From Cercospora beticola (taxonomy: Eukaryota; Ascomycota; Dothideomycetes; Mycosphaerellales; Mycosphaerellaceae): a DNA stretch of 64,000 nt. Positions 1 through 11,440 of the stretch are shown one piece after another (the stretch's first letter is position 1; each line of letters begins with the position of its first letter). The stretch spans positions 1,612,001-1,676,000 of the forward strand of contig NC_088936.1 in NCBI RefSeq assembly GCF_033473495.1. Reading direction: 5' to 3'. The translations under genes and the position numbers were made by a program. The notes under the pieces are model-generated. The model was not told the origin of the DNA. It made no database searches and was given only the letters and a program-made list of their open reading frames with translations.

Positions 1-710
1 GCCAGAACACTGGCATTTGGTTTGGATGAAGCTGTTCAGCAAATGAAAGGTCATGATCCCGGAGCTTTCCGTCCAGCTCGTAAAGACGCTGTGCTACGTC
101 TGTAAGCACGACACAGCACTTGCAAGAGGACAGACAGCACCCAAAGAGCCACATTTCACAGACTCCGCTCCCGTTCAAATGCAAGCCAACAAGCGCTATG
201 GCCATCTGCGAAGGACGCATTGGCGCTATCACGAACTCACATTCGAGTGCTGTTTCAGACCGATGGAACCGCATCTTCCATAGCGCGGCGAACCCGATTT
301 GCCAAGGGGGCTGGAAACGATCCAGAAGTCAGCGTGGTGGGCTACTTGTGACACAGCCTGAGATGAGTCGCGCAGTCGGAGGAATCTAGCCATTGCTGGT
401 GGCCGAAAGTAGAAAACACGACGGTATAGCATGTGTCATTGAGGAGATTTGGACCGATATCTGCTACTTGCATCCAACGAATCCGGGTTTCCGTTCATCT
501 CAAAGGAGCCAGCTCAGTGTCACCTGGTCTTGTTTATGTGAACACGCACATATAGGAGATAACTTAGTGGCTACACGGACAGCGAGCCGAGACATATTCC
601 TCGAGACGAGGCAGCGACATAGGTCGCACAAGCTCCACATTCGCTGTCTATCCCTCCATAATCTTTGCCATGCATCGCAACTGCAATTATGTTCTCAAGA
701 CTATTCCAGC
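1..710. other. intergenic or upstream region, no supported gene
   Basis: Only short overlapping open frames are visible. The frame of the next gene stays open back to position 393, but the translation there looks like non-coding sequence. I see no repeat or RNA gene. Confidence 0.5.
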
Positions 711-2045
711 ATGGCGGGAAGACTGCTTTCGCGCCATGTACGGTCATTGAACGCTTGCATTGGCAGTCCGCGACGAGTCACGATCACGCAAATTCGGAAT
801 GCTACATGTGATGCAAACCGCCGCGACCCGGTTGTGTCTGAGAGACCTGACAATTTAGGAGGACTAGGAAGTACCGAGAAAGAGCATGTGCGATGTGAGA
901 GTGGGACGGAGGAGGAGAACAGCTTGAGGGGTGGGTTTCCATCTGCGCCTGATGGGGAACTACGGCGACCACGGAAGTCACAACAGAATGGAGGCGAGAG
1001 GAAGAACGACATCTATCAGCAGCAAGGATCTGGATATTCATCACAGCCGCATGATGGTCAGCATAAACAAATCGATACGCCTCAGGATGTCCACCACTTC
1101 CTGCAGTTGGCAGAGCGCGATTTGGCGGGCCCAGCAGAAGCTACTGCGCTGCTCAAGTCCTCCATGGAAGCCATCCAGTCTCTACCGCGTAAGGAACAGC
1201 AGGTCAGGGCTACGAGCGTAAAAGCTTATTTGGTATTGCATTGGATACTGGGCACAGACCCAAAACAATGGGATTGGACCGTGGATCGCAACCTGGCAGA
1301 TCCTCTCTGTTGGCATCTTGAGGCAGAAGAGAAAAGTCAGGCAGTACAAGATTGGATATGGATCTGGTATACGGACGGATCGCTGAGAGACGGCGCTACC
1401 ATGAAGCCGAAGGCAGCGGGCTATAGAAGCAAGTATAAAAGCACTACATTCGACTGGCCAGCTCAAGTCATCGCTGCGATGGCCAGGGCAATGGTGTATT
1501 GGTCGAAAGATGGTACAGCTGACAATGCGCTTAAGTTTGTACTGGATCGGTCCAGATACGCCCGAGGATTTTCGTGGTATCATTACGCAAACACAGTTGT
1601 GGCGAAAGCACTGGACATGGACCAGGCGAGACCCTGCAATCCTATCCTGTTCGAAGAATTTGTGGAAGTCTACAGAAGACGTTTGCATAGGATCGACTCA
1701 GACGAGGCATCCTCTATATGGCTCGATGTTGCTAACTTGAAACTCTTTCACCCTATCAACGCAGATGCAAAACACATGCTTGCAATATGCCGCAAGAAGC
1801 GGGCCCTAAAATGCATGTTGGAGTACGACGAGATCAGAAGGGTATTTTGCGCCCGTCTAGTGCTAAGAGCTGCATATCTACTGCGTTTGCAAGGAGACCA
1901 GCACAATGCAAGGTATATGGAAGACGTCAGTGTAAGGCTAAACGAAAAACCTTGGACGATGAGGGCAAGATTGTACGGATCCTGGAAACGAGATCCTAAG
2001 CTGAAGCGACTGCACGAAGAAAGCCCTTTCACTGAAGCTGTTTAG
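711..2045 (+). CDS. orphan protein, probable mitochondrial targeting
   Basis: Single uninterrupted frame of 444 codons. I chose the ATG at 711 because it opens with a typical mitochondrial presequence: MAGRLLSRHVRSLNACIG, rich in Arg and Ser, free of acidic residues, with more Arg up to about residue 30. An upstream in-frame extension to 393 reads like untranslated sequence. Residues about 30-110 are low-complexity and polar. From about residue 120 the protein becomes alpha-helical-looking, rich in Trp, Leu and Ala, with several helix-sized blocks that resemble a TPR-like or Sel1-like solenoid without a clear consensus. I recognise no family. That it is a real gene rests on length and amino-acid composition; its role is unknown. 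Confidence 0.6.
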   Translation: MAGRLLSRHVRSLNACIGSPRRVTITQIRNATCDANRRDPVVSERPDNLGGLGSTEKEHVRCESGTEEENSLRGGFPSAPDGELRRPRKSQQNGGERKNDIYQQQGSGYSSQPHDGQHKQIDTPQDVHHFLQLAERDLAGPAEATALLKSSMEAIQSLPRKEQQVRATSVKAYLVLHWILGTDPKQWDWTVDRNLADPLCWHLEAEEKSQAVQDWIWIWYTDGSLRDGATMKPKAAGYRSKYKSTTFDWPAQVIAAMARAMVYWSKDGTADNALKFVLDRSRYARGFSWYHYANTVVAKALDMDQARPCNPILFEEFVEVYRRRLHRIDSDEASSIWLDVANLKLFHPINADAKHMLAICRKKRALKCMLEYDEIRRVFCARLVLRAAYLLRLQGDQHNARYMEDVSVRLNEKPWTMRARLYGSWKRDPKLKRLHEESPFTEAV

Positions 2046-2783
2046 AGAGATATCATGAAGACTGCTCAAGACTAGGCGGTTCGGCGGGGTCCATATCGGG
2101 CTGGAGACACGAACTTCAGACTGTCCCTCAACGTGATCGTTGAGACGCGTCGCCGTGTAATTTCATACTTTACTGCTCTCGAGCTCTCGACAACGGACAT
2201 GAAAGCAACGTCTCCTGACAGTCACACTGTTGATGGGCCCGGAGAGCGCTTATGCCACCTCAGAGCACTAAATGAGGCTACTCATGTATCGATTCGAGAC
2301 ACTGGGAAGTTAGCTCTTATGTCGCTCAGTCGCTTTACGAAAAATTTGGTCGAGTCGATGCTGGGGAGGCGACTCTGCGTCACTCCCATATGCAAGAGAG
2401 TCTCACCGCTCACAATCGATCAGTGGGTTCTGATGCCGGCAGATGGCAGGCCCATAGACCTGGCCGGCGGTTGAGCCAAGTTTCAGCTCGGCATGCCGAT
2501 CGGCCGCCGGACGCAGCGCTTGCAATCGCCCAAATGGTACTTTTACGCGCGATCGCGGCCATCCGCTAGTGCACCATTCGAGACCACCACACAGAACGGT
2601 CTTCTGGAAGACACCTCATGCATCACTCGGAGAGGGGGTAGAGTGCATGAAACTATCCCTGCTGAATTGAATCAGAACGTGGCATGGGACCGGAAGAAAC
2701 ACTGTTCCAGTCGGAGTGGCCACATCTGTAATTATAGACTTATTCTGCGACTAAGCAATCAGGTGCTAGCTCTGCACTCATGT
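2046..2783. other. convergent intergenic region
   Basis: This lies between the 3' ends of the orphan gene (plus) and the GH12 gene (minus). Short open frames at 2133-2474 and 2493-2894 show no protein-like composition, and the second one runs antisense into the GH12 terminal exon. I see nothing else. Confidence 0.45.
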
Positions 2784-3970
2784 TCAAGAGACCATTACGT
2801 ATGCCACCAGCAAGCAGCACAGGGCGATGAAGCCATTCTGCCCCATACCAAACTCTGGCACTCCAAGCATATTGCCAACGCTCTCTGGGTCTGAGTCTGA
2901 GTCCGCTGCTGGCGTCCCGCGCTCGACCTCAGCTTCGAACGATGACACTGAGAAGTTCATCGGACTATCAGAATAGAACGTTTCGGAACCGAATTGCACG
3001 GTCCCAACATATACGTCTTCTGGTATCCCCTCTCTTCTCTGTAAGTAGTTGAGCAGAGGCGCAAAGTCCAGGTCGAATGTCGGTGACGTCTGGTCCGCAA
3101 CCCAGGAGTAGACGAGTTGGCCTCTGGAATTTGTGCCGTTGTAGAGTGTGCTCGAAATTTGTCAGTTTGGATTGTTGACATGACACAGGCTCATGGCTTC
3201 AGACTTACAAATCGATGTCGTCTAAGCTCATGATCACGGGAGGATCTCTTGGTTCATTCATGCCTATTGGCCATGAAGCGTTGCCGAAGACACCAACCCA
3301 CACCATCAATTCGTAGGTCTGCTGGGCGGGCGTCCGACTCTTCTCTACATCTGCATCTGCAAAGACGTCAAGTACGACGTTGGCTTGCACGTCATTGTCT
3401 TCGAGTGCGCCGGCAACTGGCTCTGTAGTGGGATCTTGCGATGTGCCATCTATCAATGACACTGGAGCCAGTGACCAGGAGGCTGCGATCTTGAGCGTAC
3501 GCAGTTCGCCCAGTTGTAGTGGAAGTCGTTCGGACCTCAGCTCTACGTGTGGGTAGGCGTGAACTCGAACGGGATCCTGTGTGGTCCAGTTCCAGACGGA
3601 GTAGAATGAGATCGCATCGCGGCAGTCTTCACAAGCCTGTAAAGGTAAGTGAGCCCATGGCGTGACCTCAGCATCGCAACACTCACATATGTACAGATAG
3701 ATCCCGACTCATCGTCCTTGTCCCAAGCATTATTGTTGACTAGAAGTCTTATCAGCACCTGCAGACCCTTGCCGCTCCCCATCCAACATACTCGTATAGG
3801 GCCCTAGATGCAACACAAGATCAGCAAGACAGTCGCACGCGTTATCGGATCCTCAACAAAGGCGGCTACGCACATTCTGTGTGCGTCTCGAACTGCCCAC
3901 AAAGGGATACTTCCGAAGCGACCTTGCCAACAGCCAATGCAGCTGCAACTGCGAAAACGAACCTGGTCAT
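2784..3970 (-). CDS. secreted glycoside hydrolase family 12 (endoglucanase/xyloglucanase type), C-terminal tail
   Basis: Five exons on the minus strand: 3970-3874, 3803-3792 (12 nt), 3739-3687, 3636-3209 and 3150-2784, giving about 318 aa. A signal peptide (MTRFVFAVAAALAVGKVAS) is followed by the GH12 start CGQFET. The microexon supplies the conserved Pro-Tyr-Thr before NNNAWDKD. The nucleophile Glu is in TYELMVWVG and the acid/base Glu in FGSETF, both at the expected family positions. LYNGTNSRGQLVYSWVA and the Ser-rich beta strands also fit. GH12 enzymes cleave beta-1,4-glucan or xyloglucan outside the cell. Unusually, about 45 residues follow the domain, acidic and Ser-rich, ending in a hydrophobic stretch (GFIALCCLLVAYVMVS) that looks like a GPI signal or membrane tail. 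Family call is firm; substrate is not. Confidence 0.88.
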
Positions 3971-5952
3971 CGTGTTGCAGGTCGAACGATAAAAAGATTG
4001 CTATGTAACGAAAGCGGAGCAAGGCATAAACTTCTCGTGGAGGCTGATTTTCTGTGCTACCGGACTTTGACTTCTCCACAGCCGGAGAGCTTTGAGATAT
4101 TCCGGATGCCTCCCACGTATGCCATGCAGCGAGTGTCTGCGAGACGCGTGTCCGTTTGCTGCGCGAACTTTGGATATGTTTTTGCTTGGCTGCACAATCT
4201 TGTTGCTGTGGTTCTTTGGTTCGTTGACGGGGCTGTTTGTCGATGGAATGTTCGGCCCGCTATCAGCCTGCCGCCATCACATCAAGATCATTTTCACATG
4301 GCTGCCAAGGGATGCAACGTGTGCCTTGGATCCGCGGAACAGCTGACAGGCATTGTATCTGTGACGGAAGGAGACCTGCACAATGTAACCAGTCTTGGCA
4401 AAGGAAGAGAAAAGCGGGTCATTGTATGCAGGTACAAGGTGTGGTGTTACGCAGCATGTGCAACTCCACCTATTTCCATCCACGCCCGAAACTCTACCGC
4501 AAAGTGATGTCTTATCTTAGCATCTTCACTGCCAACTTGACCTACTTCTTTGTCAGCTCTGCTTGGCACATAAATCGTTTCCGTGGGCCGTCCTGTGGCT
4601 GCAGGCAATGGGTGCAGTCCATGGTTCAACCGGCGATCAATCTTCACTCGCGTGTCTTCCATGACCGAAAACATATGGCGAGATGGCTTAGGAATAGGAC
4701 ACGCGGAAGATGCATCGAGACTCCTTCCGTGAGTCCTAGGCAGTGGCGATCGACTCACAAACGTTTTTTTTCTTCGGGCTTCTCCCGCAGGAGGCGCACT
4801 GCTCGGACAGTATCGAAGTCGATCCCGCGGTTGCACGAGCCAAGTTTAAGCCTCCCTCTGGTCATAACGCAAGTTGCTCGGTTCGATTTGATGAAGGGAC
4901 AGATAAGAAACGACCTGCTCTCCAGGGCGTTTGTCGCATTGAAAAATATGCCAGGCGGCATATCGAATGAGTGGCCATTGTCGTCAATCTCACCTGACAT
5001 GCATCGCAAGAAGCCTCACTTTTGGGATCATCAGCCGTGTCAGCTGGTATGCGAGATTGTGTAAAGTCCCGTATCTGAAAATGCGCGTAGATCAGGAGGA
5101 ACCGTACAGCAGATCAATTCTGATTATTGAATCGTCGTGAGTAGCACAAAGCAGGTGTCCGTCTTCATTTATGTCTTGAGCCGCTCGGTGATGGGCAGGC
5201 AGTGCCTCGACGTTGGATATGGCATGTTCCGAACTCGCATCGGTGCCCAGCATCCTTTTCCAAAGCTTGACAAAGTTCGTTAGTCTTCGGCATCAGCCCC
5301 GACGCGAAAGAGGCGGATAGGTCGACGTCTCCCCAGCAGAGTGGAACCAGCCGAAACGGTCGTACAGCCTGCGAATCAATCTGTGCTGAGACGCGCTGAA
5401 TGCTTGGCTGCAGAAATATATGGCCTTGGCGTCAAAGTCCCGATACCGACAGTGCTACGACAGTGACGAATTTTTGGTTCCACGTGCCTGGACAATGCCC
5501 GTACTGCATAATCAGCAAAGGACGAAAAGGCCTTGCATCGCATTGAGCAGCCACCTTCCAGTCATCCAGACAAGCATATTCGCAAGCTCCTCGCAGATCT
5601 CGCCAACGCGTCAGCTGCGAAGTGGTACCACAGATGTAGTTGATGCATTTGATCTCGAAATGGTGTGACTGTGATGATGCCGGGGGAAGCGGTGCATACC
5701 CGTATCGCTGGACGATGATCGGATGGGGCGGGCCCGCCAAGTTTTAATCTGTGCAAAGAGCAAGGCATAGGCGACGGGAAGTAGTTTGCAGCCATGCGGA
5801 AGTTCAAACAACTTTGTGGCTTGCAGTGCGAACGCAGATAGCTGTGTCGTTGGACTATGCGAGCCGCTTCTTCAACAAATCGCATGCGCTCTTCATTTTT
5901 CGCTTTCGCTCCAAAGCTCTTGGACACCATCTCTTGAGTCCTCCCCGCCGGA
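3971..5952. other. 2 kb intergenic region between divergent genes
   Basis: This separates the GH12 start (minus) and the CesA-like start (plus). Open frames up to 275 codons (4237-5064) show no signal, domain or natural composition, and I reject them. It presumably holds both promoters. I see no repeat or RNA gene. Confidence 0.45.
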
Positions 5953-8587
5953 ATGACAGTCTTCGGAGAGCAGGCCGAGCAGCTTCGGATCGTTGACCTG
6001 CATGCTGGCGATCCGACAACAGGCAAAGAAAAGTCGCAGACAGAAGTCGATATCCATCGGCTAGCAGAACAGCTCCAAGACCTGCAACAGCGTTCCAGGC
6101 GCTACATCAGCGACCATCATGCCAATGGCAGCTCCGGTGCGGTGAGCACCGCCTACAGCGATGATGGCAGCCAGGGCAACGACTCCACTGGCATAGAAAC
6201 TCCTCCGACTCTCGCAGCGAGCAGTTGCCCAACGCCAACCAGAGATTCCGTATGTGAAGAGTTCACTTGGAGGCGCCGCGCCAGCTGACTGATATGCACG
6301 ACAGTTGCCAAGAACGCCTTCAAGTCTTTCCCAGGTGCCAAACTACTTTCCATCGTCGAAAACTCCAGTCGGATCGAATCGAACGAGGACGACCAGCCCG
6401 CTTGGCTTCGAGACAAACAGCACAGTTGACCTGTCTGTTCCTGCGACCATTCCGGAGGATGGCCGTCCGCCTGTTCCTCGAGTACCGCATGTGCAGACTC
6501 CATCGAATCTACGACGTTCCTTAGTCGCGTCAGTCGCCGTAGATGACGACTCAAATCTTGCGGCAGCACAGCCACGTTCACAATCATTCGCTGCTCCCTC
6601 CACCAATGAGTCTATACCGTCCTCTCTGCCTGAAGTGGTGACACACAACGAGCTCAACAGTTGGTTCCGGGCGCAGGACCAGGAGCGAGATTTGATAGTG
6701 CCAGTGACACATACCAGTGATGGGATCGAAGAGGAGGTACATGAGAAACCAGAGGACGAGATCGAGCAGATCGGAGTGGGAACACCTGCTGCTGAGACCA
6801 GGGCCAAGAGGAAGAAGCTACAGAAGAAACGGCAGCCAGAGACCAGGGTGACGGAGAAAGGACCTCCTCGGGACCTAGAGAGCCAGGAATCCAAGACAAG
6901 CATCTGGAGCCGTGCGAAGGAGTCTTTCGTATCGACATATTGCCCTTCCGAATCGCCGGCGCTCATTCTTCCCACTGCACCGACCGACTTCGAGAAGACG
7001 TTGTACCTCAGGACCAATCGCCTGGGCTTATACACGTTCGGTGTACTCTCATTTCTCAGTCTTTCGGTTGGCATGTGGCTCTTCGTTATCAGCTTCTACG
7101 CCTTCTACTGGTTCGGCGCATTCGTCTTCCTTCTCCAGTTATACCTGGTCATCTCGTACACCGTGAGTATTTGCGGCAAAGACTACGACATCAAGAAGCA
7201 TGAGAAGCGCCTCCAAGATTTCCCCGTAAATCCACTTACAGCGCCCACTGTCGACATTTATCTTCCGTGCTGCAAAGAACCGATCGAGGTCCTGGAGAAC
7301 ACGTACAAGCACATCCAACAACTCGACTATCCGAAGGACAAGCTGCAAGTGTACGTCCTTGATGACGGAGGCTCGCAGGCCGTGAGCGTCATGGCGTTGG
7401 CATATGGCTTCCAATACATTTGCCGGGAAGATCGTCCGAGATTGAAGAAAGCCGGAAACCTGCGTTGGGCATTTGCGCGGACAACAGGCGACTTCTTCGC
7501 CATTTTTGATGCGGATTTCTGCCCGCGACCAGACTTTTTGCAAGAGATCATACCGATTCACCAGGCCAAGCCCGATACGGCGATTGTGCAGACTCCGCAG
7601 TTCTTCAGGACTTCCGTGGACCAGAGTTGGGTAGAGCAAGGAGCAGGAGCGGTGCAGGAGTTGTTCTACCGTGTGGTGCAGATCAACAGAAATCGATTCG
7701 GAGCTTCCATCTGCGTCGGGAGCAATGCGGTATATCGTCGAGCGGCTCTGGAAGAAGTGGGTGGTACCGCGGAGATTGGATTCTCGGAAGACGTGCATAC
7801 TGGGTTCTACGCAGTCAACCGTGGCTGGAAAGTGCGATACCTGCCGCTTTGTCTGGCTTGTGGGATTTGTCCTGACACGCCAAAGGCGTTCTTCAGTCAG
7901 CAGATGAGATGGTGCATGGTAAGAAGTCTAAGTTTGCATACCGCTTCCGAAATTGTACTGACACTGTCGCAGGGCTCCACCACGCTGCTGACCAACATGG
8001 ACTTTTGGCGATCCAAGCTGAGCCCCATCCAGAAGATCTGCTACCTGTCCGGAATGATGTACTACAGCGCCATCTCGCTTTCGATCTTCCTCAACCCAGT
8101 TCCGGGGATCTGTATGCTGTGGGCGAGACCGGAGTACGTCCGATATTACAACCTCGCCTTCGCGCTGCCATCGATCTTGTATTCGATTATCGCGATCCGG
8201 TGCTGGGCCAAAGCCCGATATGGCTTCAACGTCCAATTCATTATGGTCATACAAAGTTATGCCTACCTCACAGCCATCAAGGATCGACTCTTCGGCCGAG
8301 CTCTTGCTTGGGTACCATCCGGAGATAACAAAGCGCACAAGAACAACAAGTACCGCAACATGAGGTTAGTCTTGAGCAAGCGGTCTTCTTGGTACTGTCA
8401 CTAATGAAGTTGCAGAATACTAGCCTGGTGCTGGTCCATGATGACCTTGGGTGCTGTGATCGCAGGCACGATATACCAGATTCTCCGAGGACTGCCGTGG
8501 TATGACTGCTTGCCACTCCTCCTGCTAACTGCATTCAACTTGTTCTTGGCGCATCGGTTCCTACTATGGAGCGGCAGGATACGATGA
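5953..8587 (+). CDS. cellulose-synthase-like family 2 glycosyltransferase (membrane)
   Basis: Four exons: 5953-6249, 6305-7918, 7973-8364 and 8416-8587, about 824 aa. The first 220 residues are polar and disordered. Two membrane helices then precede the GT2 domain. The processive-synthase residues are present: Asp in VLDDGG (about 452), DAD (about 501), Asp in SEDVHTGF (about 595) and QQMRW (about 631). At least four more hydrophobic helices follow. The layout matches the fungal CesA-like group that includes Aspergillus CelA/Tft1, which makes mixed-linkage beta-1,3/1,4-glucan; that product is an inference. The intron at 7919-7972 is 54 nt with no in-frame stop, but removing it restores the family sequence RWCM-GSTTLL. 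The start at 5953 is the first ATG in frame with exon 2. Confidence 0.88.
7919..7972 (+). other. in-frame 54-nt intron inside the GT2 catalytic region
   Basis: GTAAGA donor, a CTGAC-type branch sequence and CGCAG acceptor. It is exactly 18 codons long without a stop, so an unspliced transcript would add 18 residues directly after the QQMRW motif. Confidence 0.8.
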
Positions 8588-9824
8588 TGAACATATACCT
8601 AAAGATTAATGTGTAGTTCCGTCAGTGACTATCGCGCTGCTGAGCGATATTTGCAGATCATGTGTCAATTCCTGTCATCCTCCGTGGCTGCCTTTGTTGG
8701 CGATCTATTGACCGATGATGCGATATCTCGATTTGTCGGAGGCGTTGAGGCACCAAAAGGCATCCGAAATGGAGGCAAGAATGGCTTGTGGGGAATATGT
8801 GAGAAGTAGCATCTACGCCTCAGATGATACTTGCACCATGATGTCCTGCTGAGTGGCTTTGCCTTACAATTCTTCGAAAAGATGGCTTCGACATGATCTC
8901 CGACGATAGCTCTTCGCCCTAGACACCGGTCGGCGTGGAAACTCCAGGTTATGGCATGGCCGAAGTCTTGTGCGATTGAACGGTGAAAGGATACTCCATC
9001 TACCACTAGCAGAAGTCCAGACTGGTCAGGCAGGCCATGCTGGATGGGTCGACATTGAGTAACCGTAGGTGTGTAGATTGAGGAAGGAGGAGAAGGAGGT
9101 GCATCTCGATCACAACTGCCCACCAATCGGCTGCAAGTGGGCCGAGCCTCTCGCTCGAGCTCCTCCGCGCCACGAGCTGCCCACGTGAACCCCAAGAACT
9201 CACAGAAACTCTGTTCCTGTTCGTCCGTCTTGGAGAAAAAACCTCACCATCATGCAGCTTGCACCATCGTACTCATGCAAGTAATCCACCAGCCACCAAG
9301 CACGCAACGCATCCAACATGAGTCCTCACAAATCGGAGCGCAAGAAACTCACGGCGATTTGCATATACCGCCCTTTCGCACAGCGACATCGCTTCGCCTA
9401 TTCTACCGCCTTCTTTCTCCTCATCCTGTGACCATGGCCAAGCTCCCATTTGCCGACTGCCGGGCGTATACCATCACGTATGCTTCATGCAGCTTGTGGG
9501 CTAGACTCCTTCTAGTAGGCCAACGAGTGCCACCATTCGCTTGCGCCGCTTGCGCAGCTTGCGATCAGCAAACATTTCCGTCTCTCAGGATGCAGACCGC
9601 ACGCCAAGTTGGCCAGTTATGTAATCCACACGTTGTGTAAGTCTGTTTCTTTCACTTTACCCTTCCCGCGCCTTTTCTTTCATTCTGTATCATGTTGTCT
9701 GGCTTTGTGATGGCATAGCGGTTTACAGGACCCTGGATTCTTGGGAGAGCAGGCGCGAAGACTGGCGGCTACCATTATTGGACCTCGGCATACGTAGCAC
9801 AGTCACTCCTGCCAAGTCACGAAT
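8588..9824. other. intergenic region
   Basis: This lies upstream of the MFS gene. Open frames (for example 9137-9640 plus and 8665-9195 minus) look random. Pyrimidine-rich stretches near 9640-9690 could belong to the promoter or 5' UTR. No other structure is seen. Confidence 0.45.
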
Positions 9825-11264
9825 ATGGCGACCTCATCTTCCGCTGGCAGTGACGTGGAGAAGCAAGAAGCATCACTGGAGTACGACAAAGATGGAAACA
9901 TCACATCAACGAGCGATATTGAAAATGCTACGACCCTCGCCACCCCTGTCACCGCTCCTCCCCCAGGCCCGGAAAGTAAGGACGGTGGTGCGCGAGCTTG
10001 GCTGCAAGTCGCCGGGTCTTTTCTCGTCTTTGGCAATCTCTGGGGAATGTCATTTGCCTTTGGATCCTTCCAGTCATACTACGAATTGACATACATCCCA
10101 AACGAGTCTGCTTCATCAATATCATGGATCGGTACAGTGGCAATCTTCCTACTGATTCTTCTTGGAGTATTATCTGGCCCATTGTTTGATCTGGGATGGT
10201 TTCAGACGATGCTCATCGTGGGGGGACTGGGACAAACGTTGAGCGTGTTTCTCACGAGTGTCAGCACTCAGTACTGGCAACTCATGCTCACACAAGGAGT
10301 GCTTCAAGGCCTGTCAAATGGTCTGCTCTACCTCCCCGGTCTGGCGCTTGTCAGCAGAGCGTTTAAGAAGCATCGGGCTGTAGCGATGGGGATCACTACT
10401 TGTGGTGCACCAGTGGGCGGTATCATTTATACCCTGATTTTTTCGCAAATGATTGAAAACGTATCATTCGGCTGGACAGTACGGACGATCGGATTTGTTA
10501 TGCTTGGAACGTACCTCATCTCGTTTCCTTTGCTCCTCTGGGGAGTCTCGAACCTCGGTGATCTAGCGTCTGGACAGCCCAGAAAGCTATTCGATCGTGG
10601 CGCCCTCATTGATACTCCGTTTTGGCTGTACAGCTTCGCCAATTTCTTCATCTTCCTAGGCTACATGGTGAGTGGCAACTCGCAGCGAACCAAATTTCCG
10701 AATTTTTGCTAATTTATGCAGGTCCCCTTCGTCTTCATACCCTCATACGGCCAACTCGTCCTCCGCATCAGTCAGCGAAACTCCCTCTACATCGCCATGA
10801 TCGCCCAAGCAACCAGCATCGCCGGACGTCTACTAGCAGGCTACTCAGCCTCTCGAATCGGCGGCATGATCCCCTGGACCTTCTGCGTAGTCTCCAGCGG
10901 CATCGTCGCAATCGCATGGCTAGCAGCCAAAGAGACCGGAGCCTTCATCGCCGTAGCAGCGCTGTACGGGTTCTTCTCAGGAGCTTTAATACCACTGCCT
11001 CCTAGTGTATTTCCTGTCGTCTGTCCAGACGCTAAAGTTTTCGGAGCACGTCTCGGGATGGCGCAAGGGTTTGGTAGTATTGCTAGTTTGATTGGGCCGC
11101 CCATTGCCGCTGCGCTGGCGAAAGCGTCGACTGGAGGCGGGAGTACAAATTATCTTGGATTACAGCTTTTTGCGGGATTGGTTATGTTGACGGGCGCATG
11201 TGTGCTAGTAGCGCTATGGGTAGTGCTGATACAGCGGAGGAATGGAGGCTCCAAGCTGATATGA
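9825..11264 (+). CDS. MFS transporter, monocarboxylate-porter (MCT/MCH) type
   Basis: Two exons: 9825-10667 and 10722-11264, joined in phase 0 (GYM-VPFVF), about 461 aa. A charged cytoplasmic N-terminus of about 60 residues ends in GGARAWLQVAGSF, the entry motif typical of fungal MCT-like permeases. About 12 hydrophobic helices follow, including GQTLSVFLTS and LQGLSNGLLYLPGLALVSRAF, with the KKHRAVAMGI loop after helix 5. The protein probably carries a monocarboxylate or related small acid across the plasma membrane; the substrate cannot be read from sequence. It lies 3.7 kb from the start of a run of small redox genes, so a shared pathway is possible but unproven. Sense composition shifts from C-rich to G-rich within exon 2. 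Confidence 0.88.
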
Positions 11265-11440
11265 ATCGACAGAGCTCACCCCAGATAGAATGGTAGACGA
11301 GTTTGACGAATGATGAGAAAAGGTTTATGATGCAAAATTTCTGGCTTTTCTGTGCAATTTGTTCATCAGTCGTATATCATGATACACACTCATTACTTTC
11401 CAAGCTTTGTATGTTCCCACCTCTCGTCTCATTTCACACT

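Noticed and set aside
393..710. N-terminal extension of the orphan gene
   Set aside because: In frame but reads like non-coding sequence; the presequence begins at 711.
4237..5064. 275-codon plus-strand frame between GH12 and the CesA-like gene
   Set aside because: No signal, domain or plausible composition; interrupted by other equally poor frames.
7139..7798. 219-codon minus-strand frame opposite the CesA-like gene
   Set aside because: Antisense shadow of the GT2 domain.
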